DNA from: Acidobacteriaceae bacterium
GTDB lineage: Bacteria; Acidobacteriota; Terriglobia; Terriglobales; Acidobacteriaceae
NCBI GenBank assembly: GCA_025355505.1
Contig: JANXZM010000052.1
Coordinates: 1 to 64,000 of the forward strand
Length of the DNA: 64,000 nucleotides
Direction: 5' to 3'
Part shown: in pieces, positions 50,457 through 59,360 of the stretch
Layout of the letters: every line of letters begins with the position of its first letter
How positions within the stretch are numbered: the first letter of the stretch is position 1
Translations under genes and position numbers: made by a program
The notes under the pieces: model-generated
Databases searched by the model: none
Seen by the model: the letters and a program-made list of their open reading frames with translations, nothing else
Told to the model about the DNA's origin: nothing

Positions 50457-51170
50457 TTATTGCCGGGTAGTGCCAGCCGGGATCTGGAAATCGACGCCAT
50501 GATCGTCGTTGGCTTTGCGGGTGGCGGGAAGATCGAGGTCGGCGAGCAGGATTTTGTGGGTGCGGCCGAGGGCGAAGTCAAACAGCGCGTCGCCGACGAT
50601 GGCGTAGTTGAGCACGTCGGCGTAATGGCCGTCCTTGAAAACGAGCACAGTCGAGGGCTGTGCGGCCACGGGCTCTTGTGGTTCAACGGGAGTTGGTTTG
50701 TCGGAGGCGGCAGCTTTCGGAGCTGAATCCTGGCCCGCGGTACGTTTGGTGGCAGTGTCGGGATTCGGCTGGCGAGGAGCGCGAACATAGTCGTCGGCCG
50801 AGTCGTCAGTTTCCAAGGCGTAGGGAACAGCGTATGGAATGTATACAGGCTGGCTGATGCCGACGGGGAAAAAGGAGCGATCCTGGGGTTGGTGACGGCG
50901 TCCGGAGAACAGCGAAAAATTCGAATTTACCGGCAAGAAGAAGTTATTGCAGCAGGTCCCAAAAACCGGGTGGCTGTTGCCGTAACCGGTTGGTCCGAGA
51001 GACGTTACGCCGGCGCGGATACCGGGATTGGGGTTGGTCCTGCCGCCAAAGCCGTACGAAGTGACCGAGGCTGGGACACCGTTAATCTGAGCTTGAACAG
51101 GCAGGCAGGCGGCGACAGAAAACGCCACCAAGAAGGACAGCAGGAAACAGGATCGCACACGGGCCAGCAT
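50457..51170 (-). CDS. Exported protein of unknown function (Acidobacterial type)
   Basis: Signal peptide LARVRSCFLLSFLVAFSVAACLPVQAQ starts at ATG 51170. A Gly/Asn/Pro-rich part follows (GFGGRTNPNPGIRAGVTSLGP). The C-terminal 50 residues hold a well-conserved-looking unit: PSTVLVFKDGHYADVLNYAIVGDALFDFALGRTHKILLADLDLPATRKANDDHGVDFQIP. I recognise this last unit as recurring in acidobacterial proteins, but no function is known. It may be a surface protein with an attached beta unit. Confidence 0.7.
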   Translation of the reverse strand: MLARVRSCFLLSFLVAFSVAACLPVQAQINGVPASVTSYGFGGRTNPNPGIRAGVTSLGPTGYGNSHPVFGTCCNNFFLPVNSNFSLFSGRRHQPQDRSFFPVGISQPVYIPYAVPYALETDDSADDYVRAPRQPNPDTATKRTAGQDSAPKAAASDKPTPVEPQEPVAAQPSTVLVFKDGHYADVLNYAIVGDALFDFALGRTHKILLADLDLPATRKANDDHGVDFQIPAGTTRQ

Positions 51171-51276
51171 GGGAAGCCCCCCCACAGGGTACACCAATTT
51201 ACATCCTTACCAATTAGAACTCGCGGGTGCCGCGAAAGTTGCGCAAAAAATTTGGGCTGGGGCGGACAACAAGCAG

Positions 51277-51510
51277 TTACGCCGCGGTGAGTGGCGCGCT
51301 GGAAGTGAGCCGGCGCAGTTCCAGCATCCGGTGGCGGACGTACCCGTCCTCGGTCAAATGCGCGGAAGCAACGGCTTTGCGGCTGCTGGCAACCATCTGG
51401 TCGAGTGGGCGGCGTTCGGGGAATAGTGGGTCGAGCTCCCGGCAGAATTCACAAGGCCGGCTGGAGCGTGTGTCGAAGCGACTGATGACGGCGGGGTCGA
51501 TGTGTTCCAC
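51277..51510 (-). CDS. Possible 77-residue protein with CxxC motif
   Basis: The start GTG 51510 has GGAGCC 8 nt upstream. The product MEHIDPAVISRFDTRSSRPCEFCRELDPLFPERRPLDQ... has a CEFC pair and a mixed helical tail. No other gene occupies 51171-51844. Codon use looks like that of the region, but no family is known, and it could be spurious. Confidence 0.4.
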   Translation of the reverse strand: MEHIDPAVISRFDTRSSRPCEFCRELDPLFPERRPLDQMVASSRKAVASAHLTEDGYVRHRMLELRRLTSSAPLTAA

Positions 51511-51844
51511 AAAAAGCGGCTCCTGGTTGGGGCGAAAACGGATTCGCCCGGTTTGTGAGGCAGAGTCGCAATATTCCGCCTCGGCTGATTATTGACTGTT
51601 TGGACGACGCCTTTGTACTACAAGGGCAGGGACCTGTACAAGCCCTTCGTGGCGGGCGCGGATTTGCCGCGAGATGCGAGCCACGAGCTACGAGTAAACA
51701 GATGTAGGGGTGTGCTTGTAGATCGAGACTCGAAGCCGGTGGAAGCGCGGTAATTCCGTCTGTAACGTGGTGCGACGCTGGGCGGTAATTTCTGGCATGA
51801 TAAGACTGCGCTTCAATTTTGGAGATCAGTATTCTGGAGATCGT

Positions 51845-52537
51845 GTGAATCGCGCTGATGCCAACCCGAGTATTGTGTTTTTTTTCGACGTGGACAATAC
51901 GCTGCTCGACAACGACCGCGTGGCGGAAGATCTGAAGCGGTACCTCACCAATGAAGTGGGCGAGGCCAGCGCCGGGCGCTATTGGGAAATCTTCGAGCAG
52001 TTGCGCTCGGAACTCGGATACGCGGATTATCTGGGCGCTTTGCAGCGTTATCGCGTCGAGCGCCCGCGCGAACTGAAGTTTCTGGCAGTGTCGCACTTCA
52101 TGATCAATTATCCCTTTGCCACCCGGCTGTTTCCGGAGTCGCTGGATGCGGTGCAGTACGCGCGGCGTTTGGGGCGGGCGGTGATCTTGAGCGACGGCGA
52201 TGTAGTTTTTCAGCCCCGCAAAGTGGACCGATCGGGCCTGCATGAGATCTTCGAAGGGCACGTCTTGATCTACATCCACAAGGAACTGGAACTGGACGAT
52301 GTGGAGGCGAGGTATCCGGCGGCACACTACGTGATGGTGGACGACAAGGCGCGAATTCTGGCGGCGATGAAGAAGCATTGGGGGGCGCGGGTGACGACGG
52401 TGTTTCCGCGCCAGGGACACTACGCGCTGGATGCGGCGCTGGCGGCGCAGTATCGGCAGCCGGATATTACGCTGAAGCAGATTGGTGAGTTGCGAAAATA
52501 TTCGCTGGAACAGATTTTGGCAGCGGCGGAAAAGTGA
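51845..52537 (+). CDS. HAD-family hydrolase
   Basis: Motif I is FFFDVDNTLLDNDRV, motif II lies in GRAVILSDGDVVFQP (Ser/Asp), and motif III/IV is HYVMVDDKARILAAM. The cap (residues ~20-110) is helical. The length is about 230 residues. Substrate unknown. GTG 51845 with GGAGA 4-5 nt upstream is chosen. ATG 51797 is in frame with a weaker ribosome site. Confidence 0.85.
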   Translation: MNRADANPSIVFFFDVDNTLLDNDRVAEDLKRYLTNEVGEASAGRYWEIFEQLRSELGYADYLGALQRYRVERPRELKFLAVSHFMINYPFATRLFPESLDAVQYARRLGRAVILSDGDVVFQPRKVDRSGLHEIFEGHVLIYIHKELELDDVEARYPAAHYVMVDDKARILAAMKKHWGARVTTVFPRQGHYALDAALAAQYRQPDITLKQIGELRKYSLEQILAAAEK

Positions 52538-52640
52538 AGGCCGACTCGGCCGCGGAAGAATGCGGGTTTCGTGTCAGGGTCCGCCTTAGCGATATCGTAA
52601 GCTCTTCAACCTTCGAGGCCGCTTCAGGGCGCTGGGTGGC

Positions 52641-53015
52641 CTACTCGGCTTCTTCCTCTTCCTGCGATGCTCCCGCTCGGACCAGGTTTTCCAGTTCTCG
52701 GTTGAGACTAGAGTGGCTGGCCTCGGGCAATTCCAAAAAGCGAAAAGGCTGGAGGCATCCATTGGTCGCCCACATGGGAAACAGCATTTGCGCGCGACAG
52801 CGGATGCTGGTGCAGCCGAGGTGGAACAGGACCGTCACCCGGATGCCCTCGTCGAGCGGATGTTCGAGCGAGAGCAGCCCACCGTTGATGGAGAGCTGAC
52901 TCATGCGGCTGCGGATCTGACGTCCGTTTTCGAGCAGCACCAGGGCAAGGATGGAGCCGCCGAGCTTGACGCGCAAGCCCCGCTTTCCTTTTTGCACGAT
53001 AGCGGTGGAAGACAT
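52641..53015 (-). CDS. PilZ-like domain protein
   Basis: A 124-residue protein: KGKRGLRVKLGGSILALVLLENGRQIRSRMSQLSINGGLLSLEHPLDEGIRVTVLFHLG. This is the beta-barrel pattern of PilZ domains (basic start, then N/S-x-G-G strands), but the RxxxR motif for cyclic-di-GMP is incomplete. The C-terminus is acidic. The role, perhaps c-di-GMP sensing or a related barrel, is not certain. Confidence 0.6.
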   Translation of the reverse strand: MSSTAIVQKGKRGLRVKLGGSILALVLLENGRQIRSRMSQLSINGGLLSLEHPLDEGIRVTVLFHLGCTSIRCRAQMLFPMWATNGCLQPFRFLELPEASHSSLNRELENLVRAGASQEEEEAE

Positions 53016-53159
53016 TGTCGATCAATTTTGCATCAGACGGCCGCTGTAGGGCAGATTACGAAAGTCAGGGCCCCCGGCACTGGCCCCACATGGCGTCGTT
53101 TTCAGGTTGGCACGGGTGCGCCGCACATGCGAAAATGCTCCACCGTTTGGAGGAGACCA

Positions 53160-53645
53160 ATGACGAAACGAATGGCTGTGCTGGCTTTAGCGGTTTGTAT
53201 GATGTTCCTCGCTTTCACGCAAACCGGTTTTGGGCAAAAGGGAAAGAAAGTCTCGGTTGCAGGCGGGGCGGTCGATAAGGCCTACCTGCAGAAGATTTGG
53301 GATGGCTGGGCGACGCTGGACGCAGCGGGACAGAAACAGTACTACGCGCAGGGCCCGCACGTGTTTTTCGACACTGCGCCGCTCAAATATGGCAGCTGGG
53401 ACGAGTACCAGTCCACGGTGAGCAAAGAGCTTGGAGACTACAAGGCCGCAAGGTTCACGGTGAATGACGACGAGCAGATTCACAAAAGCGGGGATGCTTA
53501 CTGGATCACAGCCACGGTAGCGTCGGACCTGACGCAAAAGTCGGGCAAGCGCGAGATGGCGACATACCGCTGGACGGCCGTCTTCGAAAAGCAGGATGGA
53601 AAGTGGCTGATCGTGCACGAGCACGTGTCGGGGCCGCTGCCGTAG
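53160..53645 (+). CDS. Exported SnoaL/DUF4440-like protein
   Basis: ATG 53160 has GGAGGAGA upstream. A signal peptide (RMAVLALAVCMMFLAFTQTGFGQ) is followed by a cone-shaped SnoaL/ketosteroid-isomerase fold: VDKAYLQKIWDGWATLDAAGQKQYYAQGPHVFFDTAPLKYGSWDEYQ and TYRWTAVFEKQDGKWLIVHEHVS. These folds are used as enzymes or binding modules. Function not predicted. Confidence 0.8.
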   Translation: MTKRMAVLALAVCMMFLAFTQTGFGQKGKKVSVAGGAVDKAYLQKIWDGWATLDAAGQKQYYAQGPHVFFDTAPLKYGSWDEYQSTVSKELGDYKAARFTVNDDEQIHKSGDAYWITATVASDLTQKSGKREMATYRWTAVFEKQDGKWLIVHEHVSGPLP

Positions 53646-53797
53646 GCGGCTGGTTTCGGATCAGGGAATCTTTTTAGCGATGCCCTGAGTTCTTCCGCCT
53701 GTCGATACGGGCTTGCCGTGTCTCCTTATGGATGGGTGCGGGGAGAGACGGGGCAAGCCGCGTCTCTACGGAAAGCTTGTTCGCTCATTGCCGGTCG
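53646..53797. other. Intergenic stretch between convergent genes
   Basis: It carries two related short repeats, TGTCGATACGGGCTTGCC near 53700 and AGAGACGGGGCAAGCCGCGTC near 53744. They are loose members of the GC-rich repeat set. Nothing else seen. Confidence 0.45.
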
Positions 53798-54565
53798 TTA
53801 GTGGTAGCCCTTCCAGAAAAAGTACAGCGTCATCGCCATCCCCACCGCAATGACGAAGCCGCGTATCCACGCGCCCGGAAGCTTCTGGGCGTAATGGGCG
53901 CCGAAGTATCCGCCAAAGAGCGCACCCACAATCATGACGCTGCCCTGCTTCCAGGCCACAACACCGGCGAGGATGAAGGTGAGGACCGCGAGGCCGTTGA
54001 TGATGCCGCCGAGCACGACTTTCAAGGCGTTCATGGCGTGAATGTCGGTCATGCCGAGCGCGGCCAGCATAGCGAGATTCAGAATCCCAACCCCGCCACC
54101 GAAGTAGCCTCCGTAGACCGCAACCACCAGTTCGAAGAGTGCCGCGACGGCCAGAGCCGAGGTGGAAGCATCCGCGGCGATGGAGCCTCTGGACCCGCGT
54201 GCCAGGCGGCCGCCGAATATAAACAGCAGCGTGGCTCCCAGCATGAGCCAGGGCAGAACTCGCAGGAAGGTTTGGGCGGGCGTGTGGAGCAAAAGGAAGG
54301 CGCCGGTGATTCCTCCGATAACGCTGGTGACGGCGAGCGGAATCATGACGCGGCGCGAAAGGTCGAGGTGCTTGCGATAAGCGCCCGAGCTGGCCGTCAC
54401 TCCCACCCAGAGCGCCACGGTATTGGTGGCGTTGGCCGCGATGGGAGCGACTCCGCTGAACATGAGCGCCGGGAAAGCGATGAAGCTGCCGCCGCCCGCG
54501 ACGGCGTTCAGCGCGCCGCCCAGAACGCCCGCGAAAAAGAGGAAGACGATGGTCGGGATAGCCAA
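53798..54565 (-). CDS. TauE/SafE-family sulfite exporter-like permease
   Basis: Seven to eight membrane helices with the family motifs AGVLGGALNAVAGGGSFIAFPALM near the N-terminus and VAVYGGYFGGGVGILNLAMLAALGM in the middle. NALKVVLGGIINGLAVLTF and GGYFGAHYAQKL are also typical. The length is 255 residues. Members export sulfite, sulfoacetate or similar anions; the substrate is not predictable here. Confidence 0.88.
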   Translation of the reverse strand: MAIPTIVFLFFAGVLGGALNAVAGGGSFIAFPALMFSGVAPIAANATNTVALWVGVTASSGAYRKHLDLSRRVMIPLAVTSVIGGITGAFLLLHTPAQTFLRVLPWLMLGATLLFIFGGRLARGSRGSIAADASTSALAVAALFELVVAVYGGYFGGGVGILNLAMLAALGMTDIHAMNALKVVLGGIINGLAVLTFILAGVVAWKQGSVMIVGALFGGYFGAHYAQKLPGAWIRGFVIAVGMAMTLYFFWKGYH

Positions 54566-54721
54566 GTATCAGGTTTACCACACCGGCGGAAAAGCAGCGC
54601 AACGTTGAAGATTAGTCCGGCCCACGGCAGATAACCTTATCCGCACTCCCACGTGCAACGCCCAGCGGAGCGAAGGTCCGCAGTTCGCGATGGTTACTCC
54701 AGAGTTGCGCGGTGGTTCGGA

Positions 54722-56782
54722 TCAGCGTGCTTCGATGCCCTTGTCGTACATTGCGCCGTAGTTTAAATACTGCGCGACGGGGTCGTTCAAGTAGTTGATC
54801 TCAACTTTTTCAACTTCGCCGTTCTTGGCAAACTTGGCGGTCAAGCGCGCGTTCACGCCGGCAAAGTATGTTGGCAGCTTGAGCTTCTGATAACGCGCCA
54901 GCACCTGATCGCGCAGCGCCGGATCGAAGTGGACGCCGTACTTGTCAACCAGCGCCTTGATGGCGTCGTAGTCGCCTTCCGCCTTGATGCGCATGAGTTC
55001 GGCGAGAAGCATGCCCACGCCCTGCCGCATCTTTTGATAGTCGGCCACGCGAACGTAGGCTTTACCGTCGCGCGTGAATTGCTCGATCGAACCGGGAACC
55101 TTGTCGGCGATGTAGTGTGCGACTAACTGCCGATCGCGCTGGTGGTCTTCTTCTATGGTGTCGCCATGTGGAATGCGCCGCAGTTGGGTCAGGGCGACCA
55201 AGGCCGCGCTGTCGTACATGGCCTTGGCCACTTCTTCATGGTTTGAGATCAGGCCAAGTTCTTTCAGCTTGGGATCCCACACGTTCCACAGCGCCATCAA
55301 GTCGGCGCGCCCTTCCTCAAGCGTGGAAAAATATTCCTTCAGGAAAGGTTGGGCACCGCCGCTGACGCGGTTGCTCAGCTTGCCGGAGCCGTGGCCGATC
55401 ACTTCGTGCATGGCGACCAGCAGGTCGCTAGCTTCTGTGCCGTACTTTGAGGCGCGTTCGACCTCGGCAGCGTCGGCGGTGAATTCGGCGGTGGCTGTCT
55501 TGCCGGTGGATTCTTCCAGGGCGCGTTTGCTCCCCATGAACAGAAAATTCTTCGAGCCGTATTTTTCGTGGATTTCGTTTTCGTTTGGCAGATTGTCGCC
55601 GATCGTACTCACGCTGAAATCGCCGGTTTCGATCAGGGTTTCGACCGCTTTCACCACCGGAAGTTTGAACGACTCGCGCTTATACTTCGCGTCCCAGGGA
55701 GCCTTCTGTTCGAAATAGCCGGCATTTTCCGCCAGTTTTTTCATGGCGGTCGTGACCGGCTTATCGGTGATGGTCACAAAACTCTGCGAACTTCCTTTCG
55801 CGCCGCGTGCATCGCGATAGACCTCGATGAAGCCGTTGTCAAAGTCCACGGTGGCATCGTTTTGAACCCAGGTGGCGCCGAAGGCCACCCATTCCGCATA
55901 TTCGCCGGTCTGGTAGAAGCGGATGAGATGGTCGATCGCTTCGGCTTGCTGGGGTTCGGCGTAACCGCGCGCTTTCTGGAAACACTCGACAGCCTTCTTC
56001 AGGAACGTGGCATAGAGTCCGGGAGGAACCTTGCCGTCGGGCGTGCCGGCGCGGTAAACCAGTTCCGTAAGTTTGCCGTCAGCGCCTTTCACCACTCGCG
56101 AATTCAGCGGATACTTTTCTTGAAATCCCTTCAGATCGTCCAGACGCACGCCTTGATAAAAAGTATTCGAACTGGCCTGGATCGTGTCTTTTCCGCCCAC
56201 CGGACTTTTGGCGGTCATCATCGGCTCAAATGCGGGGTCGAAAAATGAAGGTCGCAAAGACTCCAGTTCTCGTGTCACGTCCGATGGTTTCTTCAGCGGC
56301 GGGAGATCGGCGTAGGCCGTCCGAAATGCTCCGTTTTGCTGCGCGATCAGGGCGGATTTTTCCAGTTGCTCAAAGGTAAAAGCGGGCAGAAATTTCTGGG
56401 ATGTCAGCTCATTGTGGTTGCCCCTGCTGGCCCAGAAAAGTTTCGCAAATTCAGCGATCTTGGCCATCGCCGCCGGATCGATTCCCTTCGGACGCGCCAC
56501 GATTTCTTCGAGCAGGCGTCTCTGGCGCAGACCGTAGGCGGACAATTGATCGTAAATAATTGGGTCGATGGCGATCGAAGCCTGCGTCAGCCAATACGCC
56601 AGGGCCTGCTGCCGGGGCGAAAGCGCCTGGAAACTGGGCGCGTGCAGTTGAATGAATGCCGTGTCCCCGACGCGCTCGACCAGGATGTTGCTGGCCTTGT
56701 CCTGTTGGCACAGCGCCGGAGTGGCGATCATCGTGAGCAAGAGCAAATACGAAAGAAAGAGTGCGAGACTAAGCGGCTTCAA
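54722..56782 (-). CDS. Secreted dipeptidyl-peptidase III-like protein (M49)
   Basis: A signal peptide (LSLALFLSYLLLLTMIATPALCQ) leads a 686-residue M49-type protein. The zinc motif is MHEVIGHGSGKL (HExxGH), and the third ligand lies in STLEEGRADLMALW. NTFYQGV, ATVDFDNGFIEVYRDARG and QASSNTFYQG are typical of bacterial M49. This family removes dipeptides from N-termini. Eukaryotic DPP III is cytosolic, whereas this one is exported. It is the largest gene in the arm. No neighbour suggests a substrate. Confidence 0.9.
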   Translation of the reverse strand: MKPLSLALFLSYLLLLTMIATPALCQQDKASNILVERVGDTAFIQLHAPSFQALSPRQQALAYWLTQASIAIDPIIYDQLSAYGLRQRRLLEEIVARPKGIDPAAMAKIAEFAKLFWASRGNHNELTSQKFLPAFTFEQLEKSALIAQQNGAFRTAYADLPPLKKPSDVTRELESLRPSFFDPAFEPMMTAKSPVGGKDTIQASSNTFYQGVRLDDLKGFQEKYPLNSRVVKGADGKLTELVYRAGTPDGKVPPGLYATFLKKAVECFQKARGYAEPQQAEAIDHLIRFYQTGEYAEWVAFGATWVQNDATVDFDNGFIEVYRDARGAKGSSQSFVTITDKPVTTAMKKLAENAGYFEQKAPWDAKYKRESFKLPVVKAVETLIETGDFSVSTIGDNLPNENEIHEKYGSKNFLFMGSKRALEESTGKTATAEFTADAAEVERASKYGTEASDLLVAMHEVIGHGSGKLSNRVSGGAQPFLKEYFSTLEEGRADLMALWNVWDPKLKELGLISNHEEVAKAMYDSAALVALTQLRRIPHGDTIEEDHQRDRQLVAHYIADKVPGSIEQFTRDGKAYVRVADYQKMRQGVGMLLAELMRIKAEGDYDAIKALVDKYGVHFDPALRDQVLARYQKLKLPTYFAGVNARLTAKFAKNGEVEKVEINYLNDPVAQYLNYGAMYDKGIEAR

Positions 56783-56922
56783 GAATGGCCTCCATGCAGT
56801 TTCGGCCCGAACCGGACCAAACTCCGCAGGCTACCACAAACTGAGCAACAGCCGACATCGTTCGGCCTCGCTTTGCGCGGCAGGAGAGAGTGCGCCCAGC
56901 CGCCGCTTTGTCGACCACCGGA

Positions 56923-57120
56923 TTTTTCATCACATTCAACAGTGACCGCTGTCATAGACGTGCTAATCGCCATACTCGAAAATGAGGACCGGATAGGCAG
57001 CGCGCGCTCGATGCGCCTGATCGAGCCCGATCAGACCATTTCGACGCTAAGTCCATTGTTTTGTAGAGTCTGGAGGTAAGTCGTTATGTTTCAATGGTTT
57101 AGCGCAAATCGGGGGGGGTA
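56923..57120. repeat. Degenerate intergenic repeat (copy 3)
   Basis: TTTTTCATCACATTCAACAG, AGTGACCGC and CGAAAATGAGGACCGGATAG match 293-370. Then TAAGTCGTTATG and a run of eight G (57110-57118) match the plan of the first copy. 56783-57376 contains no gene; a GC-rich palindrome (GCGGGCGAGGGCGCCCGCTC) lies at 57275-57294. Confidence 0.65.
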
Positions 57121-57376
57121 CAAACCAATAATCATCCCGTTCCAACTGCAAAAGCCAAAATAAAAAATTTAAAACATGAAAGCGGTAGCGCGGACCTCGT
57201 CCCTGTGCGAAACACGCATTGCATAATGATCGGTTCCGACATCAACGTCAAAATCAAAGGCAAAGTCAAAGGCAGCGGGCGAGGGCGCCCGCTCTACACG
57301 AACAACGGCTTCACTTCGCCTGACGTAGGGCCAGCGCTGTCGCATGCTAGAATCGTTGTTGTAACGTCCCTAACCG

Positions 57377-58504
57377 ATGCTTCCCGATATCGAAAAACTA
57401 CTGGAGCTGCAGATCGCGGACAAAGAAATCCGCAAGCTGCAGGATGAAGTCGCCGCGCTGCCGAAACGCATGGCGGTGATCGAGCAAAAACTGGCTGGGA
57501 CAAAGGCGCACCTGGAGAAGGTGCGAACCGCCGCCAAAAGCGACGAGGCCAACCGCAAGAAGTTCGAAGCCGCCATTAAAGATCTGCAAGGGAAGATTTC
57601 GAAGTATCGCGACCAGTCTCTCGATGTAAAAACCAACGACCAGTACAAAGCGCTGCTGCACGAGATCCAGTTTGCCGAGCAGGAGATCCGCCTCAACGAG
57701 GACCGCATCCTGGAGGTGATGGTCAACGTTGACGCGCGTGAAAAAGAAGTGAAAGCGGCGGAAGCGGAGCTTCAGGCCGAGACGGCCGAGATTGAAAAAG
57801 AAAAAGAAGAAGCGCGAACAATCACCGCCGAAGATGAGAAAAAGCTCTTGGAGTGGAATGCCAAACGCGACGCCCTGCGGCGCGGGATTTCCGAAGATTT
57901 TCTTCGTCACTATGAGCGCGTGATGAAGTTCCGCGGCAGCGGACTGGCGGAAGTCCGCGAGCACAAATGCATGGGCTGCCAGGTGATGCTGCGGCCTCAG
58001 ACCTACAACGAAGTCCGTAATGGCGAGAAGGTAATGGTCTGCGAATCGTGTTCGAGAATTTATTATTTCAATCCTGCGAACGAAGTGAAGCCGGAGCAGG
58101 AAGTTGTGACCGTTACCGGGAGAAAACGCGCGCGCCCCAAGGCGGAGGCGCCGCAGGCATGGTTCTACCGTCCGGATTACGGCGAAGAAGGCGAAGTGCT
58201 GCTGGTCTTCAGCAATAGCGGCGACAGTTCGACGCGGCGCATTTATGAAATGCACACTGGGCGTCAATTCGGCGACGTGCTGGTGCGCGAAGGAAGTTAC
58301 CGCCTGGCGTTTCCCGAGGACCTGACCGACGCCGCCCTGCGGCTCAACGGCCATTGGGACGAAAAAGAAATCGACGGATGGGGTTCCGAGATTCCCTCCA
58401 ACGCGCTCGACCTTCTGCAGAAAGATCTGCTCGCCATCTGGCGCGAGCACAAAGCGGGTCACAAGCACTCTGCCTCTCCGGCGGAACAACCGACTGCCCG
58501 CTAG
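57377..58504 (+). CDS. Coiled-coil protein with C4-type zinc ribbon and extra domain
   Basis: Residues 1-170 are one long coiled coil (LLELQIADKEIRKLQDEVAALPKRMAVIEQKLAGTKAHLEKV, EEARTITAEDEKKLLEW). The zinc ribbon follows: HKCMGCQVMLRPQTYNEVRNGEKVMVCESCSRIYYF (about 196-235). This is the zf-RING_7/CdsZ type. A C-terminal extension of ~135 residues (WFYRPDYGEEGEVLLVFSNSG...) is not part of the usual 240-residue family and has no known fold. The role is unclear; family members may bind nucleic acid or other proteins. Confidence 0.85.
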   Translation: MLPDIEKLLELQIADKEIRKLQDEVAALPKRMAVIEQKLAGTKAHLEKVRTAAKSDEANRKKFEAAIKDLQGKISKYRDQSLDVKTNDQYKALLHEIQFAEQEIRLNEDRILEVMVNVDAREKEVKAAEAELQAETAEIEKEKEEARTITAEDEKKLLEWNAKRDALRRGISEDFLRHYERVMKFRGSGLAEVREHKCMGCQVMLRPQTYNEVRNGEKVMVCESCSRIYYFNPANEVKPEQEVVTVTGRKRARPKAEAPQAWFYRPDYGEEGEVLLVFSNSGDSSTRRIYEMHTGRQFGDVLVREGSYRLAFPEDLTDAALRLNGHWDEKEIDGWGSEIPSNALDLLQKDLLAIWREHKAGHKHSASPAEQPTAR

Positions 58505-58559
58505 ATGCTGAAGTTTCTGTAACCCGCGCCAGTTCGCGAATATTTAATAGTTAAAACTT

Positions 58560-59186
58560 TTATTTGGCAGCGTACGGGTTTGGATACCGCAGCGCCTTAG
58601 CCAGATTTCTGCCGCGGATGATCCCAGCGGAGTGATAGGTCAGTCCCCAGGAATCGATCGAAGACATATCCGGGAAGATGCAGGCCTCGAGCGCGGTATC
58701 GATCGGATCGGACTTCTGCACCCACCCACCGCCGTTCAAGTTGATGCCACCGAACAGATCGGTGCCGCCAAGCTGCGAGCAGTAGCAGGATCCAGGATTG
58801 CCGTTGCAACTCCCGCCATAGGGAACCTCCGCGTAATAGGCGAGGGCGGCCAACGTGGGCTTATCGCTGTAGAGGGTGGAAAGCAGCACGTGAATCCGCG
58901 AGCCATCTTTCTTAGACGTGAACTTGCAAAATTGGCGCTCCCCGGAAAGGCGGAACCAGTTTTCCGGATCGGCATTGGTGTTGAAGTAGGGTGCGCGAAC
59001 ATCGACTTCGCCGCCGTGCCTGACGCAATACTTCTCAGCTTTGGCAAGGTCGGTATCCGGAGAGTGGGCATTCCCGGGACTACCAGCTTGAACGGGTGTG
59101 GCGGCGGGAAGAATAATCGCAATTGCTAGCGCGATACAAATCATCATCATCAGTGCGACGAGTGGACGTTTCACGAAAAGCCTCAT
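58560..59186 (-). CDS. Exported protein of unknown function
   Basis: Signal sequence MRLFVKRPLVALMMMICIAL followed by AIAIILPAATPVQA, start ATG 59186. The mature part has two cysteine-rich stretches (EKYCVRHGGEVDVRAPYFN...ERQFCKF and SCNGNPGSCYCSQLGG), so disulfides are likely in the periplasm. The first part recalls DUF333-like putative hemolysin proteins (C-x-x-x-G-G), but not firmly. The longer frame upstream is mostly shadow of the divergent aminotransferase region. Confidence 0.6.
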   Translation of the reverse strand: MRLFVKRPLVALMMMICIALAIAIILPAATPVQAGSPGNAHSPDTDLAKAEKYCVRHGGEVDVRAPYFNTNADPENWFRLSGERQFCKFTSKKDGSRIHVLLSTLYSDKPTLAALAYYAEVPYGGSCNGNPGSCYCSQLGGTDLFGGINLNGGGWVQKSDPIDTALEACIFPDMSSIDSWGLTYHSAGIIRGRNLAKALRYPNPYAAK

Positions 59187-59360
59187 GGGGGACTTGGAAA
59201 TCGACGATCGGTTTTTTTCGATCAATTGAGGTGGAAAGGTTAACACGAAAGCAAAGGGCGTTCCCGCGCTCGTTTTGCGTCGCGCGGTCATGTTTGCGGC
59301 GGAACTTAAGTCCGATCTTGCCGCCGATTTCGAGGTATTATTACGCCCACGAGGTGAGTG

